A stretch of DNA of 64,000 nucleotides. It comes from Azolla caroliniana (lineage: Eukaryota > Polypodiophyta). The stretch covers positions 1,054,001 to 1,118,000 of the forward strand of contig JBHGNT010000018.1 in NCBI GenBank assembly GCA_043228905.1, read 5' to 3'. The notes under the pieces were generated by a model. It did not search any database, was not told the DNA's origin, and saw nothing but the letters and a program-made list of their open reading frames with translations. Below are positions 13,417 to 26,179 of the stretch, piece by piece. Position 1 is the stretch's first letter; each line of letters begins with the position of its first letter. The position numbers and the translations under genes are program-made.

Positions 13417-15861
13417 ATGGACGGTACTAATCCCAATCTTGTGATCAATGATATGGACAAGCATGCGGATGATGGTAACTTGACACATCTAATGAAATCC
13501 AGCGCCATAGCTAGCAGCAGATCAGGTGGAGGCCGTAGCAGTGGGCCTTTGCCTGTTTCATCGGTGAACCATCTCTCGATGCTCTGTTCTTCGGTCGAGA
13601 AATCGTCGTCTTTCTACAAAGACATCCTCGGCTTCATTCCGGTGAAGCGACCCGGAGCCTTGGGCTCCCGGGGTGCATGGTATGTATGTATGTATGTAAG
13701 GATTTGTGTCCTTATTTTTACAAGATTAATTATGATTCCTTATATTAGGTGTAATTATTCTATAATAATTTAGAGTTAATTTCCTTCTGGCTAGAATCAA
13801 ACTATCTCATGTATTGATTCTATGATTTAAATTGTTCCTGTTGGATGTCCACTGCGTAGCCATGTTTTCCATTCGATTCACTTGATTCACCCCTCTTCTG
13901 TCCAGTTTATCGATACCATTATTTCGTACTTAACACTAACTTAAATCGTTTGTGGTGTATGTTAGTCGAATATTTGAACATTATTGTATCAAATTAGACG
14001 TCAAAAGGGTATTGATCTCAGTTTGTGGAACGTTAATGATGATTAGTACCAATTTATCTAGAGAAATCAAATAACAATATTAGTAGTAATTGCTTAGGAA
14101 ATCGTGGGGTTTGGGTAATGTCTTGTGATTGTGAGTTTCAGTGATGAATGTGCTCTTTGTTTTCTGATCATAAATCGGAAGGTACTGGTTCCAATATGTT
14201 TTTTATTAGACTTAATGTTTCCCATCAAATATGAGTTAAATTAATTTTCCAATTCAAATGAAAAAAAAAAAACTCGAAACTGTGGTTAATTAATAAACCT
14301 ATCGGTCTTTATCGATTAAAGAGAAAATAAACTAAAAAAATGTGCTTAAATTTCTTTTTAATGTTGTTGAAGGTTTCTGGTAAAATGCCTGTGGAAAAAT
14401 GGCTGGCCAAATAAAATCAAAACTAACTAGAAAATGAGGTAAATTTGATCAAAACAATGATAAACCAGAGAATTTGCGGTGTGGAATCTGGATAGAAATG
14501 GGTAATGCACGAATTGTGGGTTTGATGAATCATGAATGATTTGATAGATATGTTTTTCAGGGAGTTAATCTAAAGGTGATTTGCTAAATCGAATACTGTG
14601 TATGTTTGGGGTTAATTTTTACTCTTTCCTATGTTAAATGTGTAGGAGTTCCATTAATGGATGTCTTCTCTTCTGGGTGGATGTATAGCAGGTTCATGAA
14701 TGGGGGTGTGTTTTCTTTTCGGGTTAATTTATAGGCTTCTCGGTGTGCTCTTTCTCGCCAGTTAATTGTACATACTACTCATGAATCTATCTGTTTCTGT
14801 TTTTTCTTTCCTGGTTCTGTTAATTTGATAGGCTTTTCAATTATGGGCTAGGCATCCACTTGATCCAAGCTTCCGAACCTCTGCCGAAGAAGAAGACGAA
14901 GGACATTACTCCTAAAGACAGTCACCTCTCCTTCCAAGTAAGAGCCTAATGCTCGAATTGCAAACGCCGAGTAATTTCTATGTTCGATTGTTATATTGAG
15001 CTTGAAATTTTGTTTTATTAATTGATCAATGTTGGTTACATTGCAATTGTGTCGAATATCAATGCATGTGATAGATCAATGTTTAAAGCACGAAATATGA
15101 GTACGTATATAGTTTTCACAAAAAGAGTAGCTTCACATGTGTATATCAAATGCCATATAATCAATCGTTGCTCATAATGTAAATGTGTATCAATGCTTGT
15201 AGCGTAAATGTGTCTATCAATGCTTGTAGCACAAGTGTATCGGTCAAAGCTTGTAATGTAAGTGTGTCAACACAAAGTATAAGTGCATGTAGTTTATTAA
15301 TGTTAGTAATGTAAATGTGTCGGACGCATACTAGATTTAAAGAGAGCTTCAATTTTGTTATGCATATGATTAGACTTTGAATGTAGTTTGATTAATGTGT
15401 GTCATGAAGTAAAGTGGTCTGTATCCTTAGTTCGTAGATAAATGTTTTAGGTTCTACGAGCATGCTGCGTGGAAATTTTTGTCTACATCAATTTGTGTAA
15501 AATAAAAAGCCTAAAACGTTTTACCAGACATTGATTTGTCGAATTTCGAGAGAATACAAGTTTTCGTGTCTTTCGTGTTGGTGCTTTTTTGAGTGACCTC
15601 ATTTTGTAGACAGAGTGTGAGGACTTGGGGGAGATAGAAAGACGTTTAAAAGAGCTCGAGGTTCAATATCTTCGTCTAAAGGTGGAGGAAGATAACATCG
15701 AACTTGAACAAATCTTTTTCCACGATCCAGATGGCTTCATGATCGAGGTTTGCACATGTGAGAATGTGCCATTGGTACCATTGAATTCTCACTCGAGAAT
15801 CAAAAGTTGGTCTTTGGATGGCAAGAATCAACGCCAAAATAGCGGCATGGAAAGGATTTAA
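13417..15861 (+). CDS. Single-domain glyoxalase/VOC family protein (plant GLYI4-like), 3 exons
   Basis: This is a vicinal-oxygen-chelate fold protein of the plant group annotated as lactoylglutathione lyase family (GLYI4/GLYI7/GLYI8-like). Members of this group often lack classical glyoxalase activity, so the substrate is uncertain. Exons are 13417-13679, 14832-14937 and 15610-15861, GT-AG and in phase, giving 206 residues. The VOC core runs from VSSVNHLSMLCSSVEKSSSF with KDILGFIPVKRPG, through GAWLFNYGLGIHLIQASEPLP and SHLSFQ, to FFHDPDGFMIEVCTCENVP. It has an N-terminal His (NHLS) and a C-terminal Glu (MIEVC) where metal ligands usually sit. The N-terminal 55 residues are Ser/Gly-rich and poorly conserved. 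The ATG at 13417 is the first in frame. The first donor sits inside a TATG repeat. Confidence 0.9.
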
Positions 15862-18183
15862 TTTCAAAAAGAAAGTGAGAAGATCGATGAAGGGTCATCA
15901 AGGTTTTCTTATGACATGTCTAAGAATATTCGTGGAAGTCTTTCGTCGAAAGTCGTGTACATACAACATATTATGCCATATGATTGGTTCACCAAGAACA
16001 TGTTCTCAACTTGAATAAAGAAAGTATGAGATAAATTTGGGGAACCATAGGAATTCCAATATAGGTTTACATTAAATGATAGTGCGAAAATTGTGTTTTT
16101 TTCAAATTTTCAACGTTTTCAATGAATTGTGGATAATTTAGCTTCTCGTATAGGTGATGGAATTTCTTTAATTTGGCTTGGTTTGGCTTGAAATACAAAA
16201 GTAACTTCACATCACATTGATGACAAACTATAAGAAATCCACATTGGTGACAAACTATAAGAAAACCCTAAACCCTAAAGTATTGACAATGCGTTAAGTT
16301 ACTTAGATATGGAGGTCGTAATTAGAAATGAACGTGGCAGTGTCCAATTGAAGAATCTCTTTGATGGTGCTAGGTCTCCTCTTTTGATTGTTATTCATTG
16401 CCCATCTTAAATTGTTTTTTCTTGTGTTTGATGTTTCCGTATGGCTGATAATCATGATATTTTGGTGGTGATCCATAGATTGAATGTGATTCTCTATGTT
16501 GACAAATTCCATATTCTCATTCTATGTGGATCGTCATTTGATTCCTTTTGCTATTTAAGAGTTATCTGAAAATGGCATTTGCAATCCACAATAAAGGTTT
16601 ATCCATATAAAGTAGAGCATTGAAAAAGTCTAAGAAATGCATTGTCAATACACTTCTGCATTGGATTTATTAAAAATTTAAGTAGATGTCATTGATTATA
16701 GTAGCCATAACTCCTAACTTCGTGATTCACAAGAACAATCTTTCCTTAAGTTAAATGAAAAATCATAATGTTTTGGCATAGAATGGCATTACGGGTCTTT
16801 GTCCATGTTCACACCCTACGTGTGATGCATCCTGACCTACTTTTATGATTTCAACATGGTGGAAGTTCCTATGATTTTGGGCTAGGATTTAGGATTTTAT
16901 GCATCCTGGCCTACTTTTATGATTTCGACAAGGTGGAAGTTCTTATGATTTTGGGCTAGGATTTAGGATTTTCTTCAGGTGTTTTTGTTGGGAACATTGA
17001 TGTAAGAAATGACGTCTTTATAAGGTTGTTGCACGTGTCTTCATAAAAAGTAATTCATTCTAAGAACAAAACAAGTCTTTGGACTTTTATTCATCATTGA
17101 CCATAATGTGTGCTCTTGGTCAAAACCTTGTTTCACGAATCTCAACTCAATCAAAACTGTAAATCATACAATTTTGCATATTTCTTGAAGGGCCATTCCA
17201 TGACACGTTAATTTTCCCTATGCAAACATTGGTACAGTAAAGGCAGTTAATATTATTCTCATCATATATGTATATGGAATGTATGCTACATCTGTGTTGC
17301 TCAAAAGAGGTTATTTCTGAAAGTGCAAATCACACAAACCATGAAGTTCATTTCTCGTTGCTTTGTGAATTCAACTCAAGATCATTCATCTATCATTATT
17401 GTTGCATAACTCAAGAATTTACTAGCTTGTGATCAGAAATTGACTTGCATATGATCCAAACCTATGACAAATCTCTTCCATAAATCCATATATAGCATAT
17501 ACAAATGTGCTACAGTTTTGCAACTAATCAAAGCACAAATAAATACGTTGTTTTTATAATGGCTGCTTCAAAAAACAGAATACCTCACCCATTCTATAAT
17601 GGTGGATTTCCTGCACATGGACACAAACATATGACAATGTCTCCCACAAAACCCATTTAACATACAAAATATGCTGCAAACTTGCAACTGATCGGAACCA
17701 CAATAGATGCTTGCTTCAAAAAACACAATAGCTCGCCCCTTTTATAATGGTTGCTTCAAAAAACACAATACCTCAAGTTACACGTCCAGTGCAATGAAAT
17801 ATTGTTCCCATTTTCTCAAAATATTTTCATTTTGCAATGTATTGTACCAACCACCCATTACAAAATATCATGAGTATGCACACTAATTGGTTACATTGCA
17901 TTTTGACAACTGATGAAAAAAGAGGATCTTCATTAGCTCAATAAATCACTATAACATTTTGCAGTAGTGGGGCGTACTACTTCAGCAACTTCTGTCACAA
18001 AAACAAAATCTGATGGGAACCAATGCATATATATATTTATTACTTATATATAGCACGTTTGTGATGATTTTTTGCATCACAACCTTTAGGTCTTCAATTT
18101 TACATTGCATAAGTAGACCTTGAAGAGCCAAGATTATCCCCCTTTGATGAATCCGATACATTCCTTGAGCTTTCACTATTTTG
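15862..18183. other. Intergenic, with a 75-bp tandem repeat and a telomere-like motif
   Basis: No gene was recognised. A telomere-like aaaccctaaaccctaaa lies at 16263-16279. A near-perfect 75-bp two-copy repeat, starting gcatcctg(a/g)cctacttttatg, begins at about 16827 and 16902. Two related 'ataatggttgcttcaaaaaacacaatacctc' segments lie at 17558-17780. Confidence 0.7.
16827..16976. repeat. 75-bp tandem duplication
   Basis: Two adjacent copies of about 75 bp share 'cctacttttatgatttc.aca.ggtggaagttc.tatgattttgggctaggatttaggatttt' and differ at a handful of bases. Confidence 0.9.
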
Positions 18184-21100
18184 TTAGAAGAACTTCACCA
18201 TGCCTCGTCCCTCCACGCTAACTTTCGATGCTTGAAGCTTCTTCTTCTTGGGTGCTTTCAGTTGTTGGAGCTTCTTGTTCATCTATATATAAATAACCCA
18301 CAACAATACCGAAGTTTTACACATCAAATACACAAATTCTCATCGATTTTGATAAGCCAAAAGAAAGAAATAGTGATCTCTCAGCAAATAATCCATATTG
18401 ATTTGAACTGAACCTTCAGTCTACGTTCATCTACTCGTTGTTGCTTTGCACGAGCCCGTATCTCATCTGGATCAATTTTTGAGAGTGGACGAACAACAAA
18501 GTCCAATGGCAAAGCTTCAGGTCTTGATGCATGCTGCCTATAGCCTGGTTGACCTGGTTTTGGACCCCTGTTGTTAAAAGCCAAAGCAATGACAAAAAAC
18601 CCCACTTAGACTCATTTGATTTTAATGTAGGTAAGGAAATAATATTTCACTAAATTCAGATTCAATAAGATAAATAAATAAAGAAGTGTAAACATTTTAC
18701 AGGAGACAATGGAAACCAATGGTTCAACAATTCACAAAACCTATTTCCTTGCTTTTAATGAAGTAGCGAAAAACAAGTTCCCTTCAATGGTTTTTCCAAA
18801 TCGAGATAATTAAAAAAGCAAGATGGAATAGAAATAAATGAAGAAACAAATTTTGTTTGTTTGTTTTTCCAAATCAAGATAAATTAAAAAACAAGATGGA
18901 ATGGAAATAAACAAACGCATGGAGAAAAGTCTACATACTCTGAACTTTCCATTAGGTCCAGATCATCACCACCTCGTGAGTCAAACCTGTGGGCTGCTTT
19001 CATTGCAGGCCTGCAATTAAAAAAGAGGATCATATCAGACACCACTTCATGAAAATATGTGTAAAGTATAATATTCGTGATGTTACAAATTACTCACTTT
19101 TTTGTAGGTGGTCTTGGTGGAGGTGGCCTTTCATCATCAAAATTACGGAGCTCTTCATATCTCGTACTCTTTTGGAATATGGGACGACTCTGAATAATTA
19201 TTATGTCCAATTAGAAATGAACCACGTTATAAATATGGAAAAAGAATTCTGATGTTATAATGGATTCATCATCAATATTATGCAAATTTATAGCATGTAT
19301 TAAACATCAATATTTTTCAATTTTTTTAACATGTTTTAAGCATTGCCACACACCTCAATTTCATTTTTACTCAATTTCATGTGCTTAGTTATTCTAAACA
19401 CATTAAAGCTTCCAAACATGTGGACTTCTATTAGTATTCCAGAAATTTACGAGATCTCACCAATCAAGAAACTTGGAATATCATTGGGTATTTACAAACT
19501 TGACAAACCAATCAAAACCCTCTCCTCGTCAAATACAGAGATTAACTTCTCTATATTTCTTTTTCTGAACCCCAATTTTAGACTAAAACACCATATCTAG
19601 TTTTTTTCGTGCATAATGCGATTAAATCGTTTATGCGGCACATAGATCATAAAAGACACGCACAATAAACAATCAATGTTAAAAATAATTTGATACAAAC
19701 ACTCACCCACTTATCAACCAAGTCCCTTGCCAGTTTTCTGTTGGCTGAACCCTCCTCATCAGATTTTGAAAGGAACATTATAACCTGAAATTACAATCCC
19801 ATAACATCAGCATCATCTTCTTTAAGAAGTTTTACAATGATAAAATATATGTTTTTCACCTTTCCAAGTCCACTCTTTTTAAGTTGCTCCCTCCTCTCAA
19901 AGAGTTCCACATCAATTGGTAACTGCAATTTACAATAAACAGTTAATAAATTAGTGGCCATCTTTCATGAGAAATTTGTTACAATTCAACTCCAGGGCAC
20001 AAAAATCAGATCGTTTTATTTGATCACTGGGAGAGAGAGAGAGAGAGAGAGAGAGAAATGTACTATTTAAAATCTAATGTGACTCTATTAGAGATCATAT
20101 CTCCCTCTCTCTCTCACTCAGTTGCCACTGTGTCCATAGAATTAGCATATGATCTAGACTCGAACTGCCTCATCAAAAAAAGTACATTATTTGTACATTT
20201 TCTTCTAGATTTTTTGTATATGCCAACTCCAACCATCCACCTTCCAATATTGTAGAGGAAGAATGATAAAGACAATAAAAGTGAAATGTACTTCAAGGTT
20301 GGGAACTGTAATTTTCTCCTTCCTTTTCAAAGCCTCAAGTTCTCTCATTTTAACTTGAAGAGGACTGTTTTTGGACCACATTAAGTAACAGTTGGAAGTA
20401 CTAATACTCTAGAAACAACAATTACCTCTGTGAGAAGCTTCAATAATGCTGAACGAATTGTCATATTTGGTAATGAGCCATCAGGTAGAGGTTCCAACCA
20501 GATTTTTAAGACAGAAAGGACTCCTCTATCGAGAAATTCCTGCTGCAATTGTCTCCTGCAAGGTGGAAATTAACAAATCCTAAATTAAATGCTATACTAA
20601 GAACACACTTCAACCAAAATAATGATCACAGCTTTGTTCACCATATTAAACCATGAACTCTTTACCTCTAGATCAAGAGAACAGATATACTTACTTTGAC
20701 AGTATATTAATAAGTGAGGGAAGCGATTCCAACTTATTGATCGCTGGTTTTGATTGCCTATTCAACTCTGCATCTTCTTCAGCAGCCACTTCAAGCCGAG
20801 CAATGAATTGCTCCACAAGCATTGCAATTTCTTCATGTGACTTTTCATGCTTCTTCTTCCTCGACCTAGAAGACTTGAACATATTCTTCAGGTCATCCTC
20901 CTCGGCTTCTTCAGCCTGCAAAAATAATTGGCCATATCAGCCATTCCTCCTCCCTAATATATTGGCCATAACACGAACAGGAAGAACCTAAAGAAGTACC
21001 TGAGGAGCATCCCCAATGGAGCCTGCCTCATCATCACTATACCCAATTTGGTTTTCTGGATCCACTCCCGTGTCATCGATGAATGCATCATCATCTTTTG

Positions 21101-23110
21101 TCCGGGCACCTTCATTATCATCCTGTATGAGAATATAGCAAAAGAACTCAAATTTCAGAAGCGTCATATCTGAGAAGCAGAAGAACAGAAAAATCATTGA
21201 AAGCATTAAAACCCATTATTAACCCTTACAGACTGCAATCCCATCACAAACCAAATTCAGGACGCTAATGACCAAATTAAAATACTACAATGGTTAGTCC
21301 CATCCTACAAACAAAGTAAGAACCTTTTACCAGATTGACAACCTAAGATCCCAATACAAACCAACTGAGTAGTAGAAGCCCAAAATTAACTGAAATAAGC
21401 AGACCAAGACCCCATCATTAATCAAAGTAGGAACATGACAATCCCATCAGTCCCCAAAAGTTAACAGGACATGGACCCAACCCCATCACTTACCACATGG
21501 AGAACACAAGGATCCCATACTAGGAATGTGAGAACCCCATCACGCACCACACTAGGAACATGAAAATCTCATCATTCAACAAATTAGGAACACAAAGAAC
21601 ACTATAATTAGCTAGAAAACTCATTACTAATCAAATTAAACTAAACTCTCATCATTAATAAAAATCACACCAAGTCCAACCAGAATTACCTCAGACTCAT
21701 TACCAGCGACAGAATCCCACATTTCTTTCACTTCTCGGTCTCCACGGCGGCTGAGCTTTGGAGGAGGAGATACAGGCCTTTCCCTCTTCTTACTGTTTTT
21801 GGAGAACTTAGAAATCTTATTGCTTGTCATTTCCAGCTTCCCTTTAGCCTTCAAAGACTCCCTCAAAAGCTTCTCTTTCCTTATCTTCTTGTTTAAATCT
21901 TCTTCTTCTTCTTCATCAATGAAAGTTCCGCCGGCATCTTTTTCTTCTCCTTCTTCTTCATCATTATTATTAGCACCAGAGACAGAGGATGATGGATTCT
22001 CTCTCGAAGTTTTCTTGATCAATCTCTTTCTTGGCTTAGGTTTCGACGCATCCAAAGGTTCTTTGGTGAAATCTTCGTCTTCATCTTCATGTTGTGAACT
22101 ATTGTTGTCTTCCCCAGGATCCGGTGACAGTTCTCTGTCAGAGGGCATGTCAGGATCAAAAATGGGCTCTCCTTCTTCATCAAAATCACCCCTGCCAAGG
22201 AAATTCTTTTCGGGTTAACAGATATAAGGAAAAACAGAAACAAAAAAAAACTAGTTCTAGGGCAGAAAGGACGACCCAAATTCCATGGCTCACAGAAATT
22301 ACAAATGAGAGAACAAATAAATGGGTCGGTAAGGAAACCCGATTCTGAGACAGAAAGAAAGAAACCCAGTTTCCAAAGGAGAAAGAACAACTCTCGTGAC
22401 TTGTATGAGAGGAAATCCAAAATCTAGGACATAAAAGAAAACCCTATTTCTTCATTCAAGTTACACATAGTGAAGTATGTTTTTAGGGAGTAACCCTAAT
22501 CTACGGCGGAGAGAAGAAAAGTAAGATAGAAGGAAAACCCTAATTCAAAGGCAGAAAAAAAAAATCTAGCAGAATATATCGGTATAAGTCGTGCAGATAG
22601 GGTTGTTTGAAGATAAAAGACGAGAAAATTTTAATTTGAAGACACAAATAGTTTACCAGTCCATGGCTAAAAAAAAATGGGAAACACTGTCGAAAATAGA
22701 AAGAAAGAATACAGAGGAGATACAAAGAGAAAGAGAAAAGATAGAAACTTCTTGACAAACGTCTATGGCACAGAAACAGAAACAACACAAAAAAACTAAA
22801 CTAAAGTGAAACACAGAGAAAGAGATTCATGGCTACGAAAATGTAACTGAAGACATATAGTCGCAATTATAACCCTAATACCAAACATGGAGATAGGGAC
22901 AGAGACAGGAGGAGAAAACACTCATATTTGTGAGCGGTCGAAAAGCTTCCGGATCCATAGCTATGGGGTGAAATACAAGAAAAGAAATAAAGCAAAACCC
23001 TAAAATAAAATCTATAGAGAGAGGGAGATGGACTGATACGGCACAGAAGGAAAAGAAACAAAAGAAAGGAGACCCTAATTCGATGGGGAGCAGGAAGCTT
23101 ACCGATTCAT
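18184..23110 (-). CDS. IWS1: IWS1 transcription elongation factor, 11 exons
   Basis: IWS1 is a nuclear factor that binds Spt6 and travels with RNA polymerase II. In plants it also takes part in brassinosteroid-regulated transcription. Exons are 23110-23103, 22191-21690, 21122-21000, 20915-20695, 20555-20426, 19922-19860, 19784-19707, 19189-19098, 19010-18939, 18567-18414 and 18282-18184, all phase-consistent, giving 513 residues. The first exon holds only 8 coding bases (ATG AAT CG). The N-terminal half is acidic and Lys-rich (SPDPGEDN, KPRKRLIKK). The TFIIS N-terminal/LW domain follows from about residue 285: LLTELPIDVELFERREQLKK, then GLGKVIMFLSKSDEEGSANR, LARDLVDKWSRPIF. The tail has RPEALPLDFVVRPLSKIDPD and ends SVEGRGMVKFF. 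The donor after exon 10 is a weak GTTCAG. The intron after exon 1 is about 0.9 kb. Confidence 0.95.
20031..20056. repeat. (GA)n microsatellite in IWS1 intron
   Basis: A short GA tract lies between exons 5 and 6 of IWS1. Confidence 0.85.
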
Positions 23111-23292
23111 GGCGATGGCGAGTGCGAATTGCAGGAGGAGAGATGTGAAGAAATCAATCAATTGGAGGCAGGGGCAGGGAGGGGAGCTTTTATAGTGAAA
23201 TTCAGGAAATACAGTAGTATTTCTATATAGATACTTTTCTCTGTTCTTCTTCGTATGGACATATATGTATACTCATATGGCTAAATGTCCGG

Positions 23293-23563
23293 CCATACCA
23301 TACCATACCATACCATACCATACCATACCATACCATACCATACCATACCATACCATACCATACCATACCATACCATACCATACCATACCATACCATACCA
23401 TACCATACCATACCATGCCATACCATGCCATACCATGCCATACCATGCCATACCATACCATACCATACCATACCATACCATACCATACCATACCATACCC
23501 TACCATACCATGCCATACCGTACCATACCATGCCATACCACACCGTACCATACCATACCATAT
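23293..23563. repeat. (CCATA)n pentanucleotide array
   Basis: About 54 units of CCATA run unbroken, with TGCCA, TACCG, TACCC and CACCG variants concentrated in the right half. Because the unit is 5 bp and stop-free, it is open in all six frames and makes spurious Tyr-Gly-Met-Val-Trp-type or His-Thr-Ile-Pro-Tyr-type repeats. It starts 180 bp upstream of the IWS1 start codon, inside the probable promoter. Confidence 0.95.
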
Positions 23564-23759
23564 CATCACATGCCCATTTCCTCGAGCCGGCTGCTTGTGT
23601 GCCCATTAGTAGCAACATCCATTGGCCACGCGCAAATGTTTCTGCCCCCCATCGCTCCATCCATTTGTATCGTGACCCCATCCGACACGTCCATTCCTAG
23701 CCTACCACATCCTGAGATGTTACAGCCTCGACAATCTCCCTGTTGTTCGGGATGCTCCA

Positions 23760-23996
23760 TTCACAATCATTTCTGCCTCACGATGTTAATACAATCAACC
23801 AAGACGCCTACTTGTGCCTCTTATCCCTTTTTGTTGGCTCGTTTCCACTCCTTTAGCTTGTGTGGAGATCCTGTGGCACATTCACAATCATTTGTGCCTT
23901 GCGATGTTAATACAATCAACCCAAAACGCCTACTTGTGCCTCTTGTCCCTTTTGTTGGCTCGTTTCCACTCCTTTAGCTTGTGTGGAGATCCTGCA
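23760..23996. repeat. Two-copy tandem repeat, about 120 bp
   Basis: A unit running from ttcacaatcattt.tgcct through gatgttaatacaatcaacc and cgcctacttgtgcctctt to ttagcttgtgtggagatcctg occurs at about 23760 and 23879. Confidence 0.9.
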
Positions 23997-25600
23997 TGCT
24001 TTTTTGTAACAATATGATTTTGATACCTAGTTCCGAATTTTTCTATCGATAACGCATGAACCTTATGAGACCTAAAAAATGGACGATCCTTTGGATTACA
24101 TGGTTTGCATCCATACAACTCGAGCCATGATCGTTTTACGATGTAATAAATCACACTTCGTCTCTTGATGAGTAGCATTTCTCTTTGTGAGTTAGTTTGT
24201 GGATATAACACAAATCAAATGATGGGAATGACATATTTTGACTTGTACGTTGGATAGTTTATGTTTGAAAAAATAGTTGTGTTTAGGATGTAGCTTATTG
24301 GATATATTGAATTCTTATGGGGCCACAAATGCAACACAATCTTAGGAGAGGAGCACACGAGCCTTTAAAACAATAGTTTCTCATATGATCCATGACATTG
24401 GTCACTCTATTCTTTTACCCAAGGACAAGATCCAAGGAAAGTGTAAAAGACTAACACCTCTACAAATCCACCAACTCTTGTAACGATATTACCATGACTC
24501 ATTGAAAACCCAACGCTAATACCATAATTTTTCAATGATTGAATGCTCTTACATTGGATCTTCAACCACGGAAATGGATAAGAAATAGCCCCAACATGGA
24601 ACAAAATTGTAGGATATAAGAAATCATTAAAAGTTCCAAACGAGAAGGCATGGCATTTGGCATGTTGCAAGAGACAGGCAAGTGGTGGGGAAAACAAGAT
24701 TATTAGAAACCAGAAACCTCATTCACTTCATGGCCCAACTAAAACCTCGAACCACATTAGTCCATCCTCAAAGTAACTCGGTCCGCCCTAATTTTTGAAG
24801 TCAAATATTATTAGTGTCAAAAAACATGTATTTTTATTGCGCAATTGATGTGGATCATGATTAGCCAATTGGTGATAATTTTGGCCAAGGGATACGTCTT
24901 TGCTAATGCACAAACTTGTAAGTGTTTGTGGGTTAGTTTTGACATGAATCAATATTAGAAGGCAACATCGATTCGGTTCAACACTCTAAAAGGGTTAATT
25001 AGTTCATTAACAACTAAGATGTTGTGAAATGAGATGGGTTATTCTTAATTGAACACAACGTAGAAATGGCATTCCCGATTACGTGACACTGTGTGTATCA
25101 AGTGTTGCTCGAGTGGGCCACATTAGCAAAGGATAAAAAACTTTGAAACAACTTTGAAAGGTTGGTGAGGCCAAGGGTCAACCAATCTATTATGTCAAAA
25201 CTTACTTTCCTTGGGGCAAATTTGACTCTCTCTCTCTTCTCTCTCTCTTTGTCTCTCTCAGGACCTTTGGGCATACCATGTTGCATCCCTAATTATCCAG
25301 ATGCTTACGGTAGATGAAATGCCTCAAGTAGTTTCGGCTCTCGTAAAGTAAAGTGCGTTGGATAGGTTTTTGGGAAATATTTGTTTTTCAGATTTCCCTT
25401 CCCTTCCATGTAAGGATGTATACGACCGACTTGCTCAAAATACCAGACCACGCACATGACCGAGTTAGGTGAGAATGGAGCACAGAGAGGTGTCAAGCAG
25501 ATTGTCACATCTCTACGAAAGGGCTATTTGCCAAGGAAACAACAGACATGCGCGGTGGCATTATTCATGGGGATCCTGGATAATGTGGGGAAAATGCTCG
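23997..25600. other. Intergenic, no gene seen
   Basis: This is AT-rich sequence with short unmatched open frames on both strands and a small CT-rich stretch near 25230. No motif or splice chain was found. Confidence 0.6.
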
Positions 25601-25908
25601 CCCATCGGATGGGCGACACATGGCAGATTGGACGGACGGACGGAAGGTTACTGCTTCTTCGGTGAACGAAAACCGGCCGATCGGACGAGAGAGAGCCTCG
25701 GGGGAGGTTTCTGTCCGTCAGATGGAGGACGACACGTGGCGGATCGGACGGCGTTGACGGGGTGTGTGTCCACGCCCGAGATCGACGGCGGCCGATGGAC
25801 GCCACGTGGCGGCTCGGATCCGACGGCTCAGGCCGGGCGTTTCGGGCGTGCATCGGATGGGCGCCACGTGGCGGATCGGACGGTGCAGGCGGAGCGTTCA
25901 TATATTTT
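25600..25908 (+). promoter_or_regulatory. G-box minisatellite and TATA box upstream of RBP45
   Basis: A GC-rich island in otherwise AT-rich DNA holds four degenerate copies of a unit resembling catcggatgggcg followed by cCACGTGGCGGATCGGACGG. Perfect CACGTG cores are at 25733, 25803 and 25865. The first copy (25617) is decayed to CACATG. CACGTG (G-box) is the known target of plant bZIP and bHLH factors. A TATA-like tatatttt starts at about 25901. The array lies 310-560 bp upstream of the RBP45 start codon. Regulatory function is inferred from motif and position. Confidence 0.65.
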
Positions 25909-25972
25909 GGCATGCCACGGCATTCTTTCCACTCCTCTCGCAGGGGTTAGCCTTCTGCGCTTGCGTTCCTGC

Positions 25973-25975
<3 letters not shown>

Positions 25976-26009
<34 letters not shown>

Positions 26010-26026
26010 CAAAACCCTAACCCTAA
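25976..26026 (+). promoter_or_regulatory. CT tract and telo-box in RBP45 leader
   Basis: A CT repeat is followed by aaaccctaaccctaa (26012-26026), which matches the plant telo-box. Telo-boxes are known near transcription starts of translation and RNA-related genes. Both lie downstream of the TATA-like element, so they are probably in the 5' leader. Confidence 0.55.
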
Positions 26027-26179
26027 CACCGCCTTTGTCTGCCTCCACCCAGAAGAGATCTGTCTTTCCTTCACTTCTCGACAGACAAATCAAAGGAACA
26101 AGGAAGGAAAGTAAAAAAGAAAAGAAACAGACAAGAGAAGTGAAGAAAAAGGAGAGGAACAGAAGAAACGAAAGAAAGA

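Noticed and set aside
23223-23977. Long open frames in all six frames over the CCATA array
   Set aside because: A stop-free 5-bp repeat is open in every frame; there is no start context, splice pattern or protein family.
24407-24697. 96-codon minus-strand open frame in intergenic DNA
   Set aside because: No motif, neighbouring exon or splice site supports it.
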